Assembly (NCBI GenBank): GCA_947650285.1
Contig: CANTFL010000467.1
Span: forward strand, 1 to 64,000
Direction: 5' to 3'
Source of the DNA: Hyaloperonospora brassicae
Taxonomy: Eukaryota > Oomycota > Peronosporomycetes > Peronosporales > Peronosporaceae
Length of the DNA stretch: 64,000 bases
The notes under the pieces: model-generated
What the model saw: only the letters and a program-made list of their open reading frames with translations
Told to the model about the DNA's origin: nothing
Databases searched by the model: none
Shown here: positions 19,882 to 31,720 of the stretch, piece after piece
Numbering within the stretch: the stretch's first letter is position 1
Layout: each line of letters opens with the position of its first letter
Translations under genes and position numbers: made by a program

Positions 19882-20276
19882 TGTAACGGGGCAGCCCGTT
19901 ACATGGAATTGTCACTTTAAAGAAAGAATGACAATATAGAATATGAAGTTGAATATTCTTTGAACAATATCACCGATAGTAGCGATATTGGTGAGGCGAC
20001 CAAAGGGTCTGCTCATTGGTTGATATCTTGATGACATCAACCCACCAATCGCCGCAAGACGCGCGCAATGAGTGGTGACGAGACGTCACCATACACTCAG
20101 TTAGATTAACATAATTAAGTCAGGTTAAAGAGAGAGACAGTAGCAAAAAGACTTCATTATATTAATACAACAGTTTTACTTTTCCCTTATCCTACGCTTC
20201 CTCGTTTGCCTCGTGTACGCTTGTCGGGGCACCGATACCCTTGCGTTAAGTTAGCGCAAGGGTGTGCCCCGTTACA
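19882..20276 (+). repeat. 3' LTR of copy B
   Basis: This 395-bp LTR runs from TGTAAC to GTTACA, so its termini are a perfect inverted repeat. It differs from the 5' LTR of the same element at about 24 positions, spread along the LTR with a cluster at 19936-19946. The long terminal stem (GGGGCAC...GTGCCCC) is kept apart from two changes in the loop/arm. Confidence 0.95.
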
Positions 20277-20281
20277 TGTTG
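20277..20281 (+). repeat. Target-site duplication, right (TGTTG)
   Basis: This is the second copy of TGTTG, immediately after the GTTACA end of the 3' LTR. Confidence 0.9.
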
Positions 20282-23200
20282 ACTTCGATAGAACCGTTGC
20301 CTTATACGGTCGGGTCGATTTCTCGCTGTCTTTGACTGTATTATTTAAACTTTTTTGGCGGAAGGCGTCGAATTCGATGGAGGCGACTTGCCTGGTTGGA
20401 TCACCTTTGTTGTACTGCGAAAAGCGGGGAATCTTTACATACAATAGGCCCGTTGCTGGAGCAGACTGATACACCATTGATGAACATACAGCTTTTTCTG
20501 CTTCGCGTACGGGATGAATCACCCTTCCGTAGAAAGACCACCAGTGAGAGAAATACCTTTCTTGCGGCCAAAATGCCCGCAAGAGAAGTCCGATCGATTT
20601 TTTTTACTTTTCCATTCCTGAAAAGGTGCCCGAGAATCCTTGGTAAGTAAGACGACCTTGTCTTCATCCTTATTAAATATCTCCGTAGCCGCCTCCAGGG
20701 TATCTGTCAATCCTTTATTATGAGGTAGGCGACCTGCAACGTCCAAGTGGTTGAAGGGTAACCCACTGACGTGCTGAGGAAAAATGCGCACAACTGTGAT
20801 CTCAAAGTGATGCTAAACTAAATAGGTGACCTTACGCGCGCCGCAGTTGAAAATAGAGTGATGACGCGTGTAGCAGATGTAACATAGATTGCTTTAAGTG
20901 CCGAAATTGTGAATGATGACATCCTTGTCGGAGGTTGTGATATGCGCAAACAGCTTGCGTTTTTCGAGAATTGACAACGTGTCGAAAGTCGCCACGAAAA
21001 CGTTAAAAATTTATGCCTCCTAGTCGTGGCAGCACCCACGAGTCGCAGATATGTTACCCCGCTGAACAAACTGGACGCCAAAATAGCTTGGACTGAAGTA
21101 GCCGCCACTCCACTGACTAGAACCCTCACGTAATTGTGCAATAAATGCCGACCAGCTGACGGAGCCGGTAAAAGGAGCAGATATGTCGTCGCGCGCCGTG
21201 ATTGCAGGATACAAAAGCGATTAGCGATTCCTGCGAACCGTTGTCGTCTCTGCGTACCATCTCGCAGCTCCCGCTTCGTCCAGCGTTATGAAGGTAAGTC
21301 GTCTTTATAGACGTCGCAAAGAGTTCTCTTAACACCCTTAGGTATTGAATCACGAAATAGGTTTCCGTCTTCCACTCGCTATGTTCCGAGAGTTACAGTA
21401 TCGAAGTTTTATAAGCGATGTACTGAGGAATGAGCACGTACGGAAAGACAATCACAATATTATTCCTTTTAGGAGCAGTTCGGACGAAAGAAATACTGTA
21501 CGCGAGCCTGTGAGGGCGTGTAGACCATTAATATGGTGATAACGGGAACTGGATGTCCGCCATCACCCATGTCGCAAGATCCTCCTCCTCAAGCAAAATT
21601 ATCAGGCGCAGATCATCGTCCACCTTGTCCGTTCACGTCCTAGTGCCTGAGCTTTTCCGGACCGCCCTATGTTCTTGACGTGCACCGATACCCGCATAAC
21701 CAGCAGCAAATCCCGGCAGATCGAGTTGTCTAGGTCAGTTTAGTCAAAGTCGTCTAATTTAAGACCGGCGATCTTCGTCTTGGGTAGGTCGGGGAAATCC
21801 GTTGGAGTCCGGTCGGTAAAATTTGGCGGAATTAGGTCGACGAGATTCATCCGGGCCACTGACCGCAGCCGCGTACGAAAATCACCCAGATTCTGGCTTG
21901 AGTGCGAGACCCGAATCCCCTGTCCCGTGCTATTCCCCACCGACTCCGGGGAGCTTGGGTGGAACCTCACCTCCTACTCCATCCAATGCCGGCTTCACGA
22001 TAAATTGAGTATAAAAAAAATGTTAATATTTTGTCTTAATAACCCCCTGAAAGTACGCGCCGAGAGTCACACTCGGGAGATTTGCAGATCGGTGCATATC
22101 GCTGCTGTCGGCAGTTCGCGTAGGCTAGTAGATTTCTTTTTTCGTACCAAAATGAGGCGTCTACGCACAAAGTCGCAGATCTGGAATTTTATATGGGTGA
22201 GCAGCATTATTGAGCTTGCCTGCAAAAAAATCAACCTTTAGAGAATATAATTAGCGAACTTACCGCATTTAAGGTGTGGTAGACACAGACGCGTGAGTTT
22301 TTCATTTCCATAACGCTTGTAACAATTCAGATAAACCATTCTATGTATCCCATTGAAGTAGACATTTATATCAGTAGGTATACGCTGCTCCAATACAGCT
22401 ACTGCAGTGTAACGATCACTGTGTAAACGCCAAATTGGGTCCAGGAGCGAAATTAGCCGAATTGATGCGATCTATATTCGATTTAATCTCATGAGGTTGG
22501 GGACCGCTTGTACTTATAATTAAATATGCCAATAACAGAAGGAGTTAAAACTAACATATACCGCACATACATAATGCTCGATTTCCACGCTTTCTCTTGT
22601 GACACGTATGCGTGGTATAAAAGGGATGAGTTCTTGCAGTATTTAAATACAACGATTTTGCAGAAAAATTTAAGATATCGTTGGTTCAGATCTCTCGTGC
22701 GGTAGTTTCAGCGCATGAGTCGCGGGATGTATGAGCTCTGTTGACCGTCTCCGGAATTTCGGCATAAGGTGCCGACGAGAACGTAGATTCTATATCCCCA
22801 GAGAAGTAGTATGACATTTGAAGTCAAGAATTTCGTTATTAGAACAGATTTATCGACACATCAATCTCCCTGTTTCGGTTGAAACTGGTGACGTTTAGGG
22901 TTACATGCATAAGATTAACGGCGTACCATTGCAAAATTATGCTGCAAAATGTAAAACCCGTAGTACGTAGAGTAATGAACTGCAAAATCGGAGTTTGTAT
23001 AATTTTTGGGTTCTTGCATCTGACTGGGAATTCAATCATTCGATGAGGGACTATGTAATAAACTATCCAAATTTAAACCAGTCAGTAGCTGTAGGCCAAG
23101 GGAAGATATAGAAAGTAAAAAAATGAAGACATTTTTGGGTAATTTTAACCTGCTACACCCACCTATATTTTTAGTGAAGTTTGGTGCATATCGCAAGTCT

Positions 23201-23460
23201 GTGAGAGAGCCTTTCTAAACTTTGTCTTGACTTACAAACGCTACAAACTTAGCAGTCATCATTTATTGATCACGGCACTCTTCATGCGTCGATATTATAA
23301 GGCTTGTTTTGGTTATTACATGATATTTCATTGGGTTGGGATGATTAACGATCTTCAGAATCACACAATTTGCCTGATGCATGATTGGCTATACACGGTA
23401 GATTTATCTACTTTTAAGGTCCGGCTGATCACTGTTTAGCCACATCCTCCGTTCTCGACA
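20282..23460. other. Right part of the pre-insertion locus, no recognisable gene
   Basis: The first 2 kb resembles 5336-12286 in composition and is its continuation. After about 22.2 kb it becomes AT-rich. The longest frame, 153 codons at 21780-22241, shows no known motif, and a 76-codon frame opposes it. I see no transposon domain, RNA gene or tandem repeat. Confidence 0.55.
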
Positions 23461-23901
23461 TGAAACGGGGTACAAGTAGCTACGAAATGAAAACAGTGCG
23501 TATTAAGCTCTCACAACCTACAGAAAGAATTAATGCCCTCTGAAAATCAAACACTGTTTGCTTAGTGGAAGTCTTAAAATACAGGACTAGTCTTAGTCAA
23601 AGAAAAGGAAAAATGTGTATATATAATTAAGTCCTACAAATTATCTTGTCTTATTAGTACTGTATTAACTTTACTAATTTAAGGTATGTATAATGGCTTC
23701 TACCTACTATTCATTGCGCGCGTCTAGCGGCGGCGATTAGTAGGGTTGATACAATGGCCTTATCAACCAATGAGTAAACCCTTGGGTCACTTCAACAATA
23801 TTACTGGACTAAGGAATATTATTATAAAATATTAGACTAAACAATTTCAAATTTATATTGTTATATATAATATTATTATGAAATAGGCTCACCCGCTACA
23901 C
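23461..23901 (-). repeat. Decayed LTR of the same Gypsy family
   Basis: On the minus strand this aligns with the family LTR. The best block is 23625-23850, with ATATAATTAAGTC, TCATTGCGCGCGTCT, GGCGATTAGTAGGGTTGAT, TATCAACCAATGA and CAATATTA in LTR order. The right end (ACCCGCTACA, to 23901) matches the TGTAACGGGG terminus. The left end is uncertain and rests on AAACGGGGTACA near 23466. No gag or 3' element sequence is evident on either side, so it is probably a solo LTR. It is much older than copies A and B. Confidence 0.75.
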
Positions 23902-26864
23902 ATCAGCTGTACTTACTTCAACGTTCATAGATGACAGTTATTACGAAGATGTGTCGGGACATTCGCTTCTCCCTAGCTATCTTTCGGATGAGTCGGGTGA
24001 ATGTGTGTCAGTACTGGCCATACTTACAATACGAGGGTATGTGTGCTACTCGTGGAAAATGCAACGAAGTATACCACACAATTCCGAATAAATAAAACTT
24101 CACGATTTGTTTCTCGCTGGCCATGTACGCTTTGAAAGTTAAACGGGGTCGCGCAATAATAAATCGAAATCACACCGATTCATACCACAACTTACGAAGA
24201 GATCTCAGGTTTCCTTTATGCGCTGCAACAATCCTCATCATTTGTGTCAATAGTATGCTTTTAAGCTCATAAATTGTAGAAGCGGCTGGTTTGAAACACG
24301 CTCGTACTTAACCATGTAAAAATTGCGTAAATTTGTTCGACGCGACGTTAATGTGTAAAAAGCTAGACAATATATATGTAATATAATAGTGGGTGAAACG
24401 TGTAAATGCAGCAGTTGCCTGTGCAGCTCTGATTGTCTCAACCTGAAGCCGGTATCTGCAAACATAGATCACGTACGTAAAAACACTTTTTTACGGGAGG
24501 AGAATCAGGGTCCATCGAACACCTCTGCATATCTTGGATTCATGGATCACGATAAATTATAATTCCATAATCGTAACAAGAAGCAAGAAACAGCAATAAA
24601 TCCAGGAGGATACAAATAGCACAAGTATAAACATGTATTTTATGATTCTCAAGTTTTAGTTTCGTGTCAAAGCGCCAACCTAGTTGCAGTGATTACCCAA
24701 CATTTGATAAAGATTCTGAACCAGATGACTGGCCCAAATTTTGACCCATTTATCTTCCTGTTTGATCTGATATAGTAGTAAAAGTGAGGTATATTGAGCA
24801 ATATCATGTAGATCTGTTACGTGAAAAAGGTTTTATGGTTGTAATGTGGAGAGCTTTGAAAATCATTCAGGCTTTTTTAGAGTGCCCTCAAACGCTTTGT
24901 TGATACGAGACATGCTCGCGATGATGTCGCAACAGCATGATATGACGTGGAAAATGGCAGAGGTGGCGACATTGAAGGTTTAATAACTACACAAGGATTA
25001 GGCACAACGCATAGAGAACTAGTGCATCAATTGTTTCCTTATTATAAGGAACAATGACAGCAATTTAATTATAGTGAGGCGTGGCAACTGAAGTAATGCA
25101 ACAGTGGAACCAGGAAATGGCTCCGAAAATTTAAATGACACAGATACTGTAGAAAATATTGGTATGGTTTCGAAGCAGATAAAGGACGGGTGATAAGGTA
25201 ATTTTGTAACTTAAATTTAGCGTGCTTAACCAGCAGGCCTTCAATTTTGGCTACATAGCCATCCTTAAATTTCATTATAAACGCACTGCCAAAGCTTAAA
25301 GATCTCGTCAATCTCTTTCAACAAGCGATGACATTACTTGAAGCTTTAGTGACGTTGGTCCCATATTATATCTTACGCAGGGTTGGATGAATAACGAATT
25401 TCGTATGAGGTATATATTGGCGCTGCAGCATTTGAGCCAGGCCAAAGTCGTTGGTCAAGGCTTCAGGCACTCTCAATATTGCGTTGGAAGTCTAAGACGT
25501 TCACAGCAGTTTACTCGTTTAAGGTAAATCTCTCGTAAAGGCCACAACGATTGGCGACACATACCAATGGAAATTACCACGTGCAAGTGGATTTTGTAAC
25601 AAGCGTCCCTAAATGCATTGGTGCTTATAATGCATTCACCAGGACACCTACTCGTTATTATTATCACTGAACCAAATATCCGGAAGACATCGCGCCTGTA
25701 AGCGCAAATTGAATGATCGACGGTGTTCGATAGACGACCAAAGATGTCAAAGATGCGATATTGCTTAAAGAAATCGAAAAACAAAGCCGTCACAAGAAAT
25801 TTGAATGGGGAAGCCACAATCCTCGTTGCTTACGAACGGTATTATATATAAGTTACGGCGACCAATACATTACTAATATATGGAGTACTGAGCAAACGTT
25901 ATCTACCAGGCACTGCAAAAAAGGATGTCAGTACGTAAACGAGCCAATAACAACGCTTCAATTGATCTTTTCTAATAATAGACAAAAAATGTCGACATTC
26001 GAGGATGCTTTTGTACGAGCGAATAATATTTTTTTTGAAATTGTATTTTGCAGAGATACTTCTACATACCGTTAAGGACGACAATTTGGTCTTCCGTGGT
26101 TTCAAAAGCATTGACCGCAAGCGATATGGGCGCCGTAATGATTTCTTCGACAAACAGATGATGTCAACAGATGGTGGACCTACACATGAAGTGGCGGTCA
26201 ATTCGGAATATGCAAGGTCTCCACAAAGACATTAAAATAGCCACGTTTACCGAATGTACATAGCAATGCAAACGCGGCGCTGTATTTACTTATTACAACT
26301 CAGCCATGTTTAATAAATATATTCTAGAATGGATATATACTTTCTTGGAATACAGTGACTTCTAAGCGGAGATGCTTAAAAGAAACTTTTACTAACACGC
26401 GCAGATTATGCAGAGACAAGCTGGATGATGATTTACTTTTAAGTCTTCGCTGCGTCTTTACAGATAAACTAAGCAGCATTTGAGACGTTCGCTGCAGACC
26501 ACCCAGAAAAAGCCTGCTTTGAAGTTTCAAAAATTCTGTAAGTCTCAAATATATTTATCGTTCTGAAGCATGTTACGTAATGAGACACCATGAAACACGA
26601 AGTTAGTGGCTACGGTCCAAAAGTAGCTTGCAGCTTATTCGATGGGTAATAGACAATCGAACGTGAGCAGTCCGAGAAATTATATATATATATATATATA
26701 AATATAAATTTTGCTTTCGTAAATGGAGGTACAGTCAGGCTAACTGACTAGATGCGCTATCATTTCTGTAGTTGACTTGGCGCAAAGCTGCCATAGGATA
26801 AATTGAGTCACCAGCATAAAGACTCTTGAGCTTATAAATGTACAAACCATAAATAGTTGCCTTA
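23902..26864. other. AT-rich region without recognisable genes
   Basis: Short frames only. 24700-25500 is slightly less AT-rich and might hold an unidentifiable transposon remnant, but no domain can be named. A (TA) run lies at 26681-26700. Confidence 0.5.
26681..26700. repeat. (TA)10 microsatellite
   Basis: Twenty bases of alternating T and A, followed by AATATA. A shorter similar run lies at 42291-42306. Confidence 0.9.
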
Positions 26865-27360
26865 ATGGGGTTGGCTGATAAACCGGAGTGTCATAACTTT
26901 GTAGGTAACGCACAATTAGTTAATTAAGTGGTCGTATACTTCGACGACATTTTGTTTATCAAATCGAGTGTGGACCATAACAAACCTCTTTTTGAGGTGT
27001 TCAACGTGCTGAACCGCGACACGCCTTACCTCAAACAGGATATGTGCTTGTCAACAAAGGCAACGGCGAATATATAGGCCTACGTGTCTATTCATGGAGT
27101 AGTAGATGACAAGCGGTAAACATCAGCGGTTGATTTGGAAGGTAGAATGCACGAGCAAAAAGCTTCCTAATATTATTAGTCTCCCGGTAACTACCGAAGC
27201 TTTTTGATCGACTTATCTGGAATCTTCATTTATTCACCCAAGCCATAAAAACAAAGACTTGTTTTTAATTTGAGCAAAATAAAAATTAAGCATTCCAATC
27301 CTTTGAATGCGCGCAAGCAAGCATATTTACCTTAACTGTCAAACTTTTCGACCCTTTGTA
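26865..27360 (+). pseudogene. RT relic of another Ty3/Gypsy lineage
   Basis: One frame from 26865 gives MGLADKPECHNFV, resembling the [ML]PFGLxNAPxxF motif. A stop follows, then VVVYFDDILFIKSSVDHNK with the catalytic YFDD box intact (about 26934), then LFEVFNVLNRDTPYLKQDMC (the thumb region). After two more stops, weaker matches follow to the RT connection (NYRSFLIDLSGIF, about 27190-27230) and the RNase H start (NARKQAYLP, about 27306). The residues after YFDD differ from those of copies A and B, so this is a different lineage. It is a fragment with stops and no LTRs visible nearby. Confidence 0.7.
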
Positions 27361-30100
27361 ATGCTACAAGGAATATGTCCAGGTGATGCATACGCGACGT
27401 CGTATAATTATTATACAGTGAATAAGATCACCCTGTTGCAATATATTCAAGGAAGTTCGGGATACAAGAACAAGAATGAATTGTAATCATACTCGAACTA
27501 CTTGCCATCAATGTTGCTCTTACTAATTCGACAGTATTTACATGTACAACCCGTCCTTCCTTTTCTCACAACAACGCGTGCCGTCGGTATATCCACCATC
27601 CTACATCCACACCTAAATACTATTCATACTTTTTCTTGCACATAAATTTACGTTGCATTAAGTTAAGGGCCCAAAAAATGTTGTATCCAATGTACTGTTC
27701 TCGTCAGACATCGACCCACCTTGCCTCAGCGTTTTATACCCCCGTTTTTTTTGATCTTATGAGTGTGGTGAAAGTGAGCTACCCACGAATATAGAATTAG
27801 TCATAACAATTTTCATGCGGCAGTCTTATATTCTCATTTATGGCTGGACAAGGCTGTCTTAAGGTACATGCCTTCGCGTGGACGAGTATGACACACCATG
27901 TTTGAGCATATTTAATGCGAAAATACCATATCTGTGACCAAGTCCAGCACAGCGAGTCGTTGTCATTTATGTATGCCTCTACCCACTATAACGATACCTA
28001 TAATTTTATCGGCTGCACCACGTTTATTGATCATAATAGCGCGCACAATAATCGTTACGATAGGTACGTGATAAATATCGAATTACTATATGTCAATAAA
28101 AACAACTTTGTCGGTAGACTTTTCGTTTTTGGCTAAAGATATACATATTGATTGCATTTTCTGGGAATATTAAGATAATACCACAGAAGCAAATTTAGAA
28201 ATATGTCGCTCACAGCTATAGCGGCGCGACGTTACTACTGGCCGGCATCGTTAAAATAGTTACGATTGTACGTCCACTAACATGTGGCTAATGCGCGACA
28301 AGAGTCAAGCACACTCAACAAATTAGCAAGTTTAGGCCTCTTTCACAATTAAATTAGTATTGGAAATTTACTTCTTTTGGTCAATAACCAGACTGCTTGT
28401 GAGAATAGGGGTTTATGCAATCATGGCCTCTTTTGACTAAGTGCCGGAGCGATTGAGATGCACGAACACCAATGAAATGTACGTTGCTAATTTTTTATAA
28501 ATATATCTGTACACCATCACGGTATACCAAGTATCAGCACATGTGATCGCGCTATATACTAACCGTTTATTATTTGAAAGTAGCTTTCGGCCATAATTAA
28601 TACCACGGCTTCAATTGAAACAGCTCCAATGCACCGGATGACGGCCTAAACGGCAGCAAATTTACATCTGAAAAATTAAATACGCTGCTTAATTTCATAA
28701 AGACAATTGGTCGGGTTCCCTCAGTAATTTTGAGTTTGCCTGCGCTGGTTAGTATGAAATTGTTTAGGGATGCTAATGGCGAAATTCGAATTGAATACAA
28801 GTTAAAGGGAAACACCGCTACTGCAAGCGATTTCTGATAATCAGCCGATCTAATTTATCCAGTCAAGTAAGCAAGAATAGACGGGAGGTAGAAAATCATT
28901 CAATTTGCGTGGACCAATATGAAACAAGCACACATAAAATCAAAAGAGCAATGCTACAAAAAATAAACTTAGGTTATGTTTATAGCCGGACATATACGTT
29001 TCTTAAAGCCAGATATACTTATCTGCTTTCTCGCTATAACAAAAAAGACGGGCTAAGGCAATGGTGGCCGCAAGAAAATACAAGCCATTTGCAATTAAAG
29101 AGATAAGAAAATGTTACAACCTAAGCTCACTCTGACTTAATCGCTTGGAAAGCTGCAGCAGGTCTTATCAAGGACGTTTTAAAGCATTTGAGCTGATAAA
29201 ACCTTCAAATAATACCGAAGGTCTACCATTAGTAATCTTTGAAACACACAAAACTATTTTACATGCCGAATCGCATGAAAAAATATGCGTGTTAAAGAAA
29301 CAACATGAAATGATCGTCCACTGGATGTGTTGCTTAAGAACATGGGGGCGTGAGAATCACATAACGCACTATGCACAACAGATAATTCCGAACTTAGCTT
29401 TATTAAGTGTTAACCTGTCGACGTGGTATCTTCTCGAAAGCACGTTCGACTTGTTTTGAATTTTCACGACGTATTATATTTGTAGAATCTGCTGCTGTAA
29501 TAATAACGAATACTAGTCCGCTTATAATGACACAAGGATTGAATTAAGAACTTAATTGAACTTAACTCTTAAGTTTCCTGTCAAAATAACACATCCACCT
29601 CATTGGAAACGTTTCATCCTAGGTACTTTCGTAAGCATTGACCAGTTTATAATGTTTCTTCGAGAAATATAGAAGTGATTCGGATAACAAATCCAATATG
29701 CGCCTTCGCAAACAAAAAGTAGTACATAAAATATGTTGTTACGTCAGTCACCCAAAGTTATTAGGTGGCGGAGGCCTCCATCACAAGTTATGGTGCACGT
29801 GTTAAACCAACCGCGTATTGAATTCTTCTAGCATCACATTTAACCAATGTTTATACCAATTGTGAGTAGATGAACATACAGGAAAATTGGACGCCTATTA
29901 TAATGACGTACTTGTACAGAAGTTTCTTTTAAAATAAAGGGTTGTGTGGAGAAGAGCATTAGAATAATGATGGAAAGTGTGGATCGCGCCTTCCGCATTA
30001 AGCGCAAGATCGATTTAATTGGTGCAGTGCGCTCGGAGATAAGCCCGTTGGCACGAATGATGGGATCACACGACTGAATGATAGAAAACGACTGTAGAAT
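27361..30100. other. AT-rich region, no confident gene
   Basis: Two open frames stand out on the plus strand: 28909-29106 (65 codons) and 29145-29459 (104 codons). The second vaguely resembles the spacing of a Gypsy RNase H domain (FELIK near its start, WYLLEST near its end), but the catalytic residues do not line up. I do not call it. Confidence 0.35.
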
Positions 30101-30416
30101 TTATGCGGACCAATCTACCTAACGGTAAAGAAGGAGTATAGTCAAGGATCGAGGGCTGACCGATCACTACCCGCGATCAAGGGCTTGGATCACCAAGGTA
30201 CAAGAATCGGGTTACCCAAGGGGTGAACATCAACTGGAGTAATGGATCGCTATTGACAATGGGATATAGGTGAATATGGAAGCAAGCTGAGAGAATATAT
30301 CGTCAAGATAATCAAGTATGCGAAGTTTCGGACGTGACGTCGATTCGACCTTATATGCCCGATTGACGATGCAACCGATCGACCACGATATATCCTGGGT
30401 GTGTACTGCTGATCGG

Positions 30417-30745
30417 TGTGGATCCCATAATTGGAGTGGATCGCATACCGCGATCTACGGCACCGCGATCCACTGTACCGCGATCCACTGCACCGCGATC
30501 CACTTTGGAGGAATCCAATATGGAGCGATCCACGGGAGATATGATCGGCGTGTTCACATGATCGAGGTGGATCACATACCGCGATTTACTACCTCGAGAT
30601 CTACTGCACCACGATCTACTATGGAGCGATAAAATATGAAGGGATCCACTATGGAGCGGATCGAGGTGGATCTTATATTAGGTGTGGATCATATACCGCG
30701 ATCCACTGTCCCGCGATCCACTATAGAGCGATCCAATATGGAGTG
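30417..30745. repeat. Degenerate 15-bp minisatellite with GATC core
   Basis: Consecutive 15-bp units are clear at 30447-30536: ACCGCGATCTACGGC, ACCGCGATCCACTGT, ACCGCGATCCACTGC, ACCGCGATCCACTTT, GGAGGAATCCAATAT, GGAGCGATCCACGGG. A second block repeats at about 30575-30660. A third lies at 30695-30739 (ACCGCGATCCACTGT, CCCGCGATCCACTAT, AGAGCGATCCAATAT). The same motif order recurs three times, so there is a higher-order unit of roughly 100-125 bp. The 15-bp period keeps a reading frame open on both strands, which explains the repetitive short ORFs here. Confidence 0.85.
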
Positions 30746-31711
30746 TCTGCTGTGGACCACATGAGGCAAGAAGTACATCACATAGATAGGTGTCGCACAA
30801 CATGTTTCTTAGCGAACATATAGGAATAGTCATAGGTTTTGGATTGGGTTGGTTAGCATTTAAGAGAATTGAATTGGCAACGATAGACTCGCATCGGCTT
30901 CTCCCGGGCAGGAACTTTGGCCTCCAGTTAAATAGAGAGCAGCCCGTGTCTATATAAACTTCGCCTTTGGATTATTGACCAGGCGGGATATCAGTTCTCA
31001 CCCCCCAACTGCGATCGGACTCAGGCAACCTAACGGTTCAGATTCAAGATCGCAAGACGGATCAAACGGTAAGAAGGCTAGCAACCCAAGCATTACCCTT
31101 GTCAAAAGCGACTCTGGGAGAGCATCCAAATTACAAGCGATCAAGAAAAGAATTTCCACTCGAACCGTTCCTACGTTTGACCGGGTGAAGAATTTCCACC
31201 CGATCAACACCTATCCATAAAACGGTCAAGTTCAGCTTCAGTGTAAGTCCATCAAGAAGAGCGCAACCCTCCCCACCGACGGGTACACAATGTGAGAAAG
31301 AATACAAAGGGCACGGAATCGGGGTACCCCCTCCGCTTGTAGGTCGTCCGGGCGCCTTTGAATAGTTGGGATTACAAGGAATTTGTGATCACCACTCCAC
31401 CGCAGTTGCACGACTATGAGTCCGGTATTCTCATGAAAATACTACTTTCATTTTGATTGTACGATGATGCCACGATTGAAGATTTTTTCTTTAGAAAATG
31501 TAGCTTAAATTTCGACGAATTAAAAGCATAAACCTGGTCGACTATCCGATTATATTAAGTTTAAAATTATTTTACATAAGGTGACACAAAAAGATAAGAC
31601 CTCTAGCAATATATGGTGCTTTGCTCATACCGGCATGCCACAATAAGTGATAACTATCTCGCCAAAAACACGGATAATGCATACATGTAAACGCTGACAA
31701 TACAGGTAATA
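30746..31711. other. GC-richer island with a TATA-like box
   Basis: From about 30870 to 31420 the DNA is less AT-rich than its surroundings. TATATAAA lies at 30951-30958. A plus-strand frame of 81 codons (30975-31220) is Ser/Lys-rich and matches nothing I know. It could be part of an LTR or leader of an unidentified element. No paired repeat was found. Confidence 0.35.
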
Positions 31712-31720
31712 AATCTATGG

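Larger units (their letters stand above)
12292..20276 (+). mobile_element. Complete but defective Ty3/Gypsy chromodomain element, copy B
   Basis: This 7985-bp insertion has 395-bp LTRs, a primer binding site, gag, protease, RT, RNase H, integrase (DD35E), chromodomain, a large antisense frame, a polypurine tract and a 5-bp target duplication. The order protease-RT-RNase H-integrase-chromodomain marks a Ty3/Gypsy chromovirus-like lineage. Pol carries at least seven in-frame stops, several frame breaks and a substituted RT catalytic residue, so it cannot encode its own replication. Gag is fully open. The LTRs differ at about 24 of 395 positions (my count), so the insertion is not very young. 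Short hairpins are dense along the whole length. Confidence 0.96.

Noticed and set aside
21780..22241. 153-codon plus-strand frame.
   Set aside because: No motif, an opposing frame of similar quality, and a length expected by chance in 64 kb.
29145..29459. Possible RNase H-like frame.
   Set aside because: Only loose spacing similarity. The catalytic acidic residues do not line up and no RT precedes it.
30447..30560. Repetitive peptide frames on both strands over the 15-bp array.
   Set aside because: The period is a multiple of three, which keeps frames open. There is no evidence of a gene.
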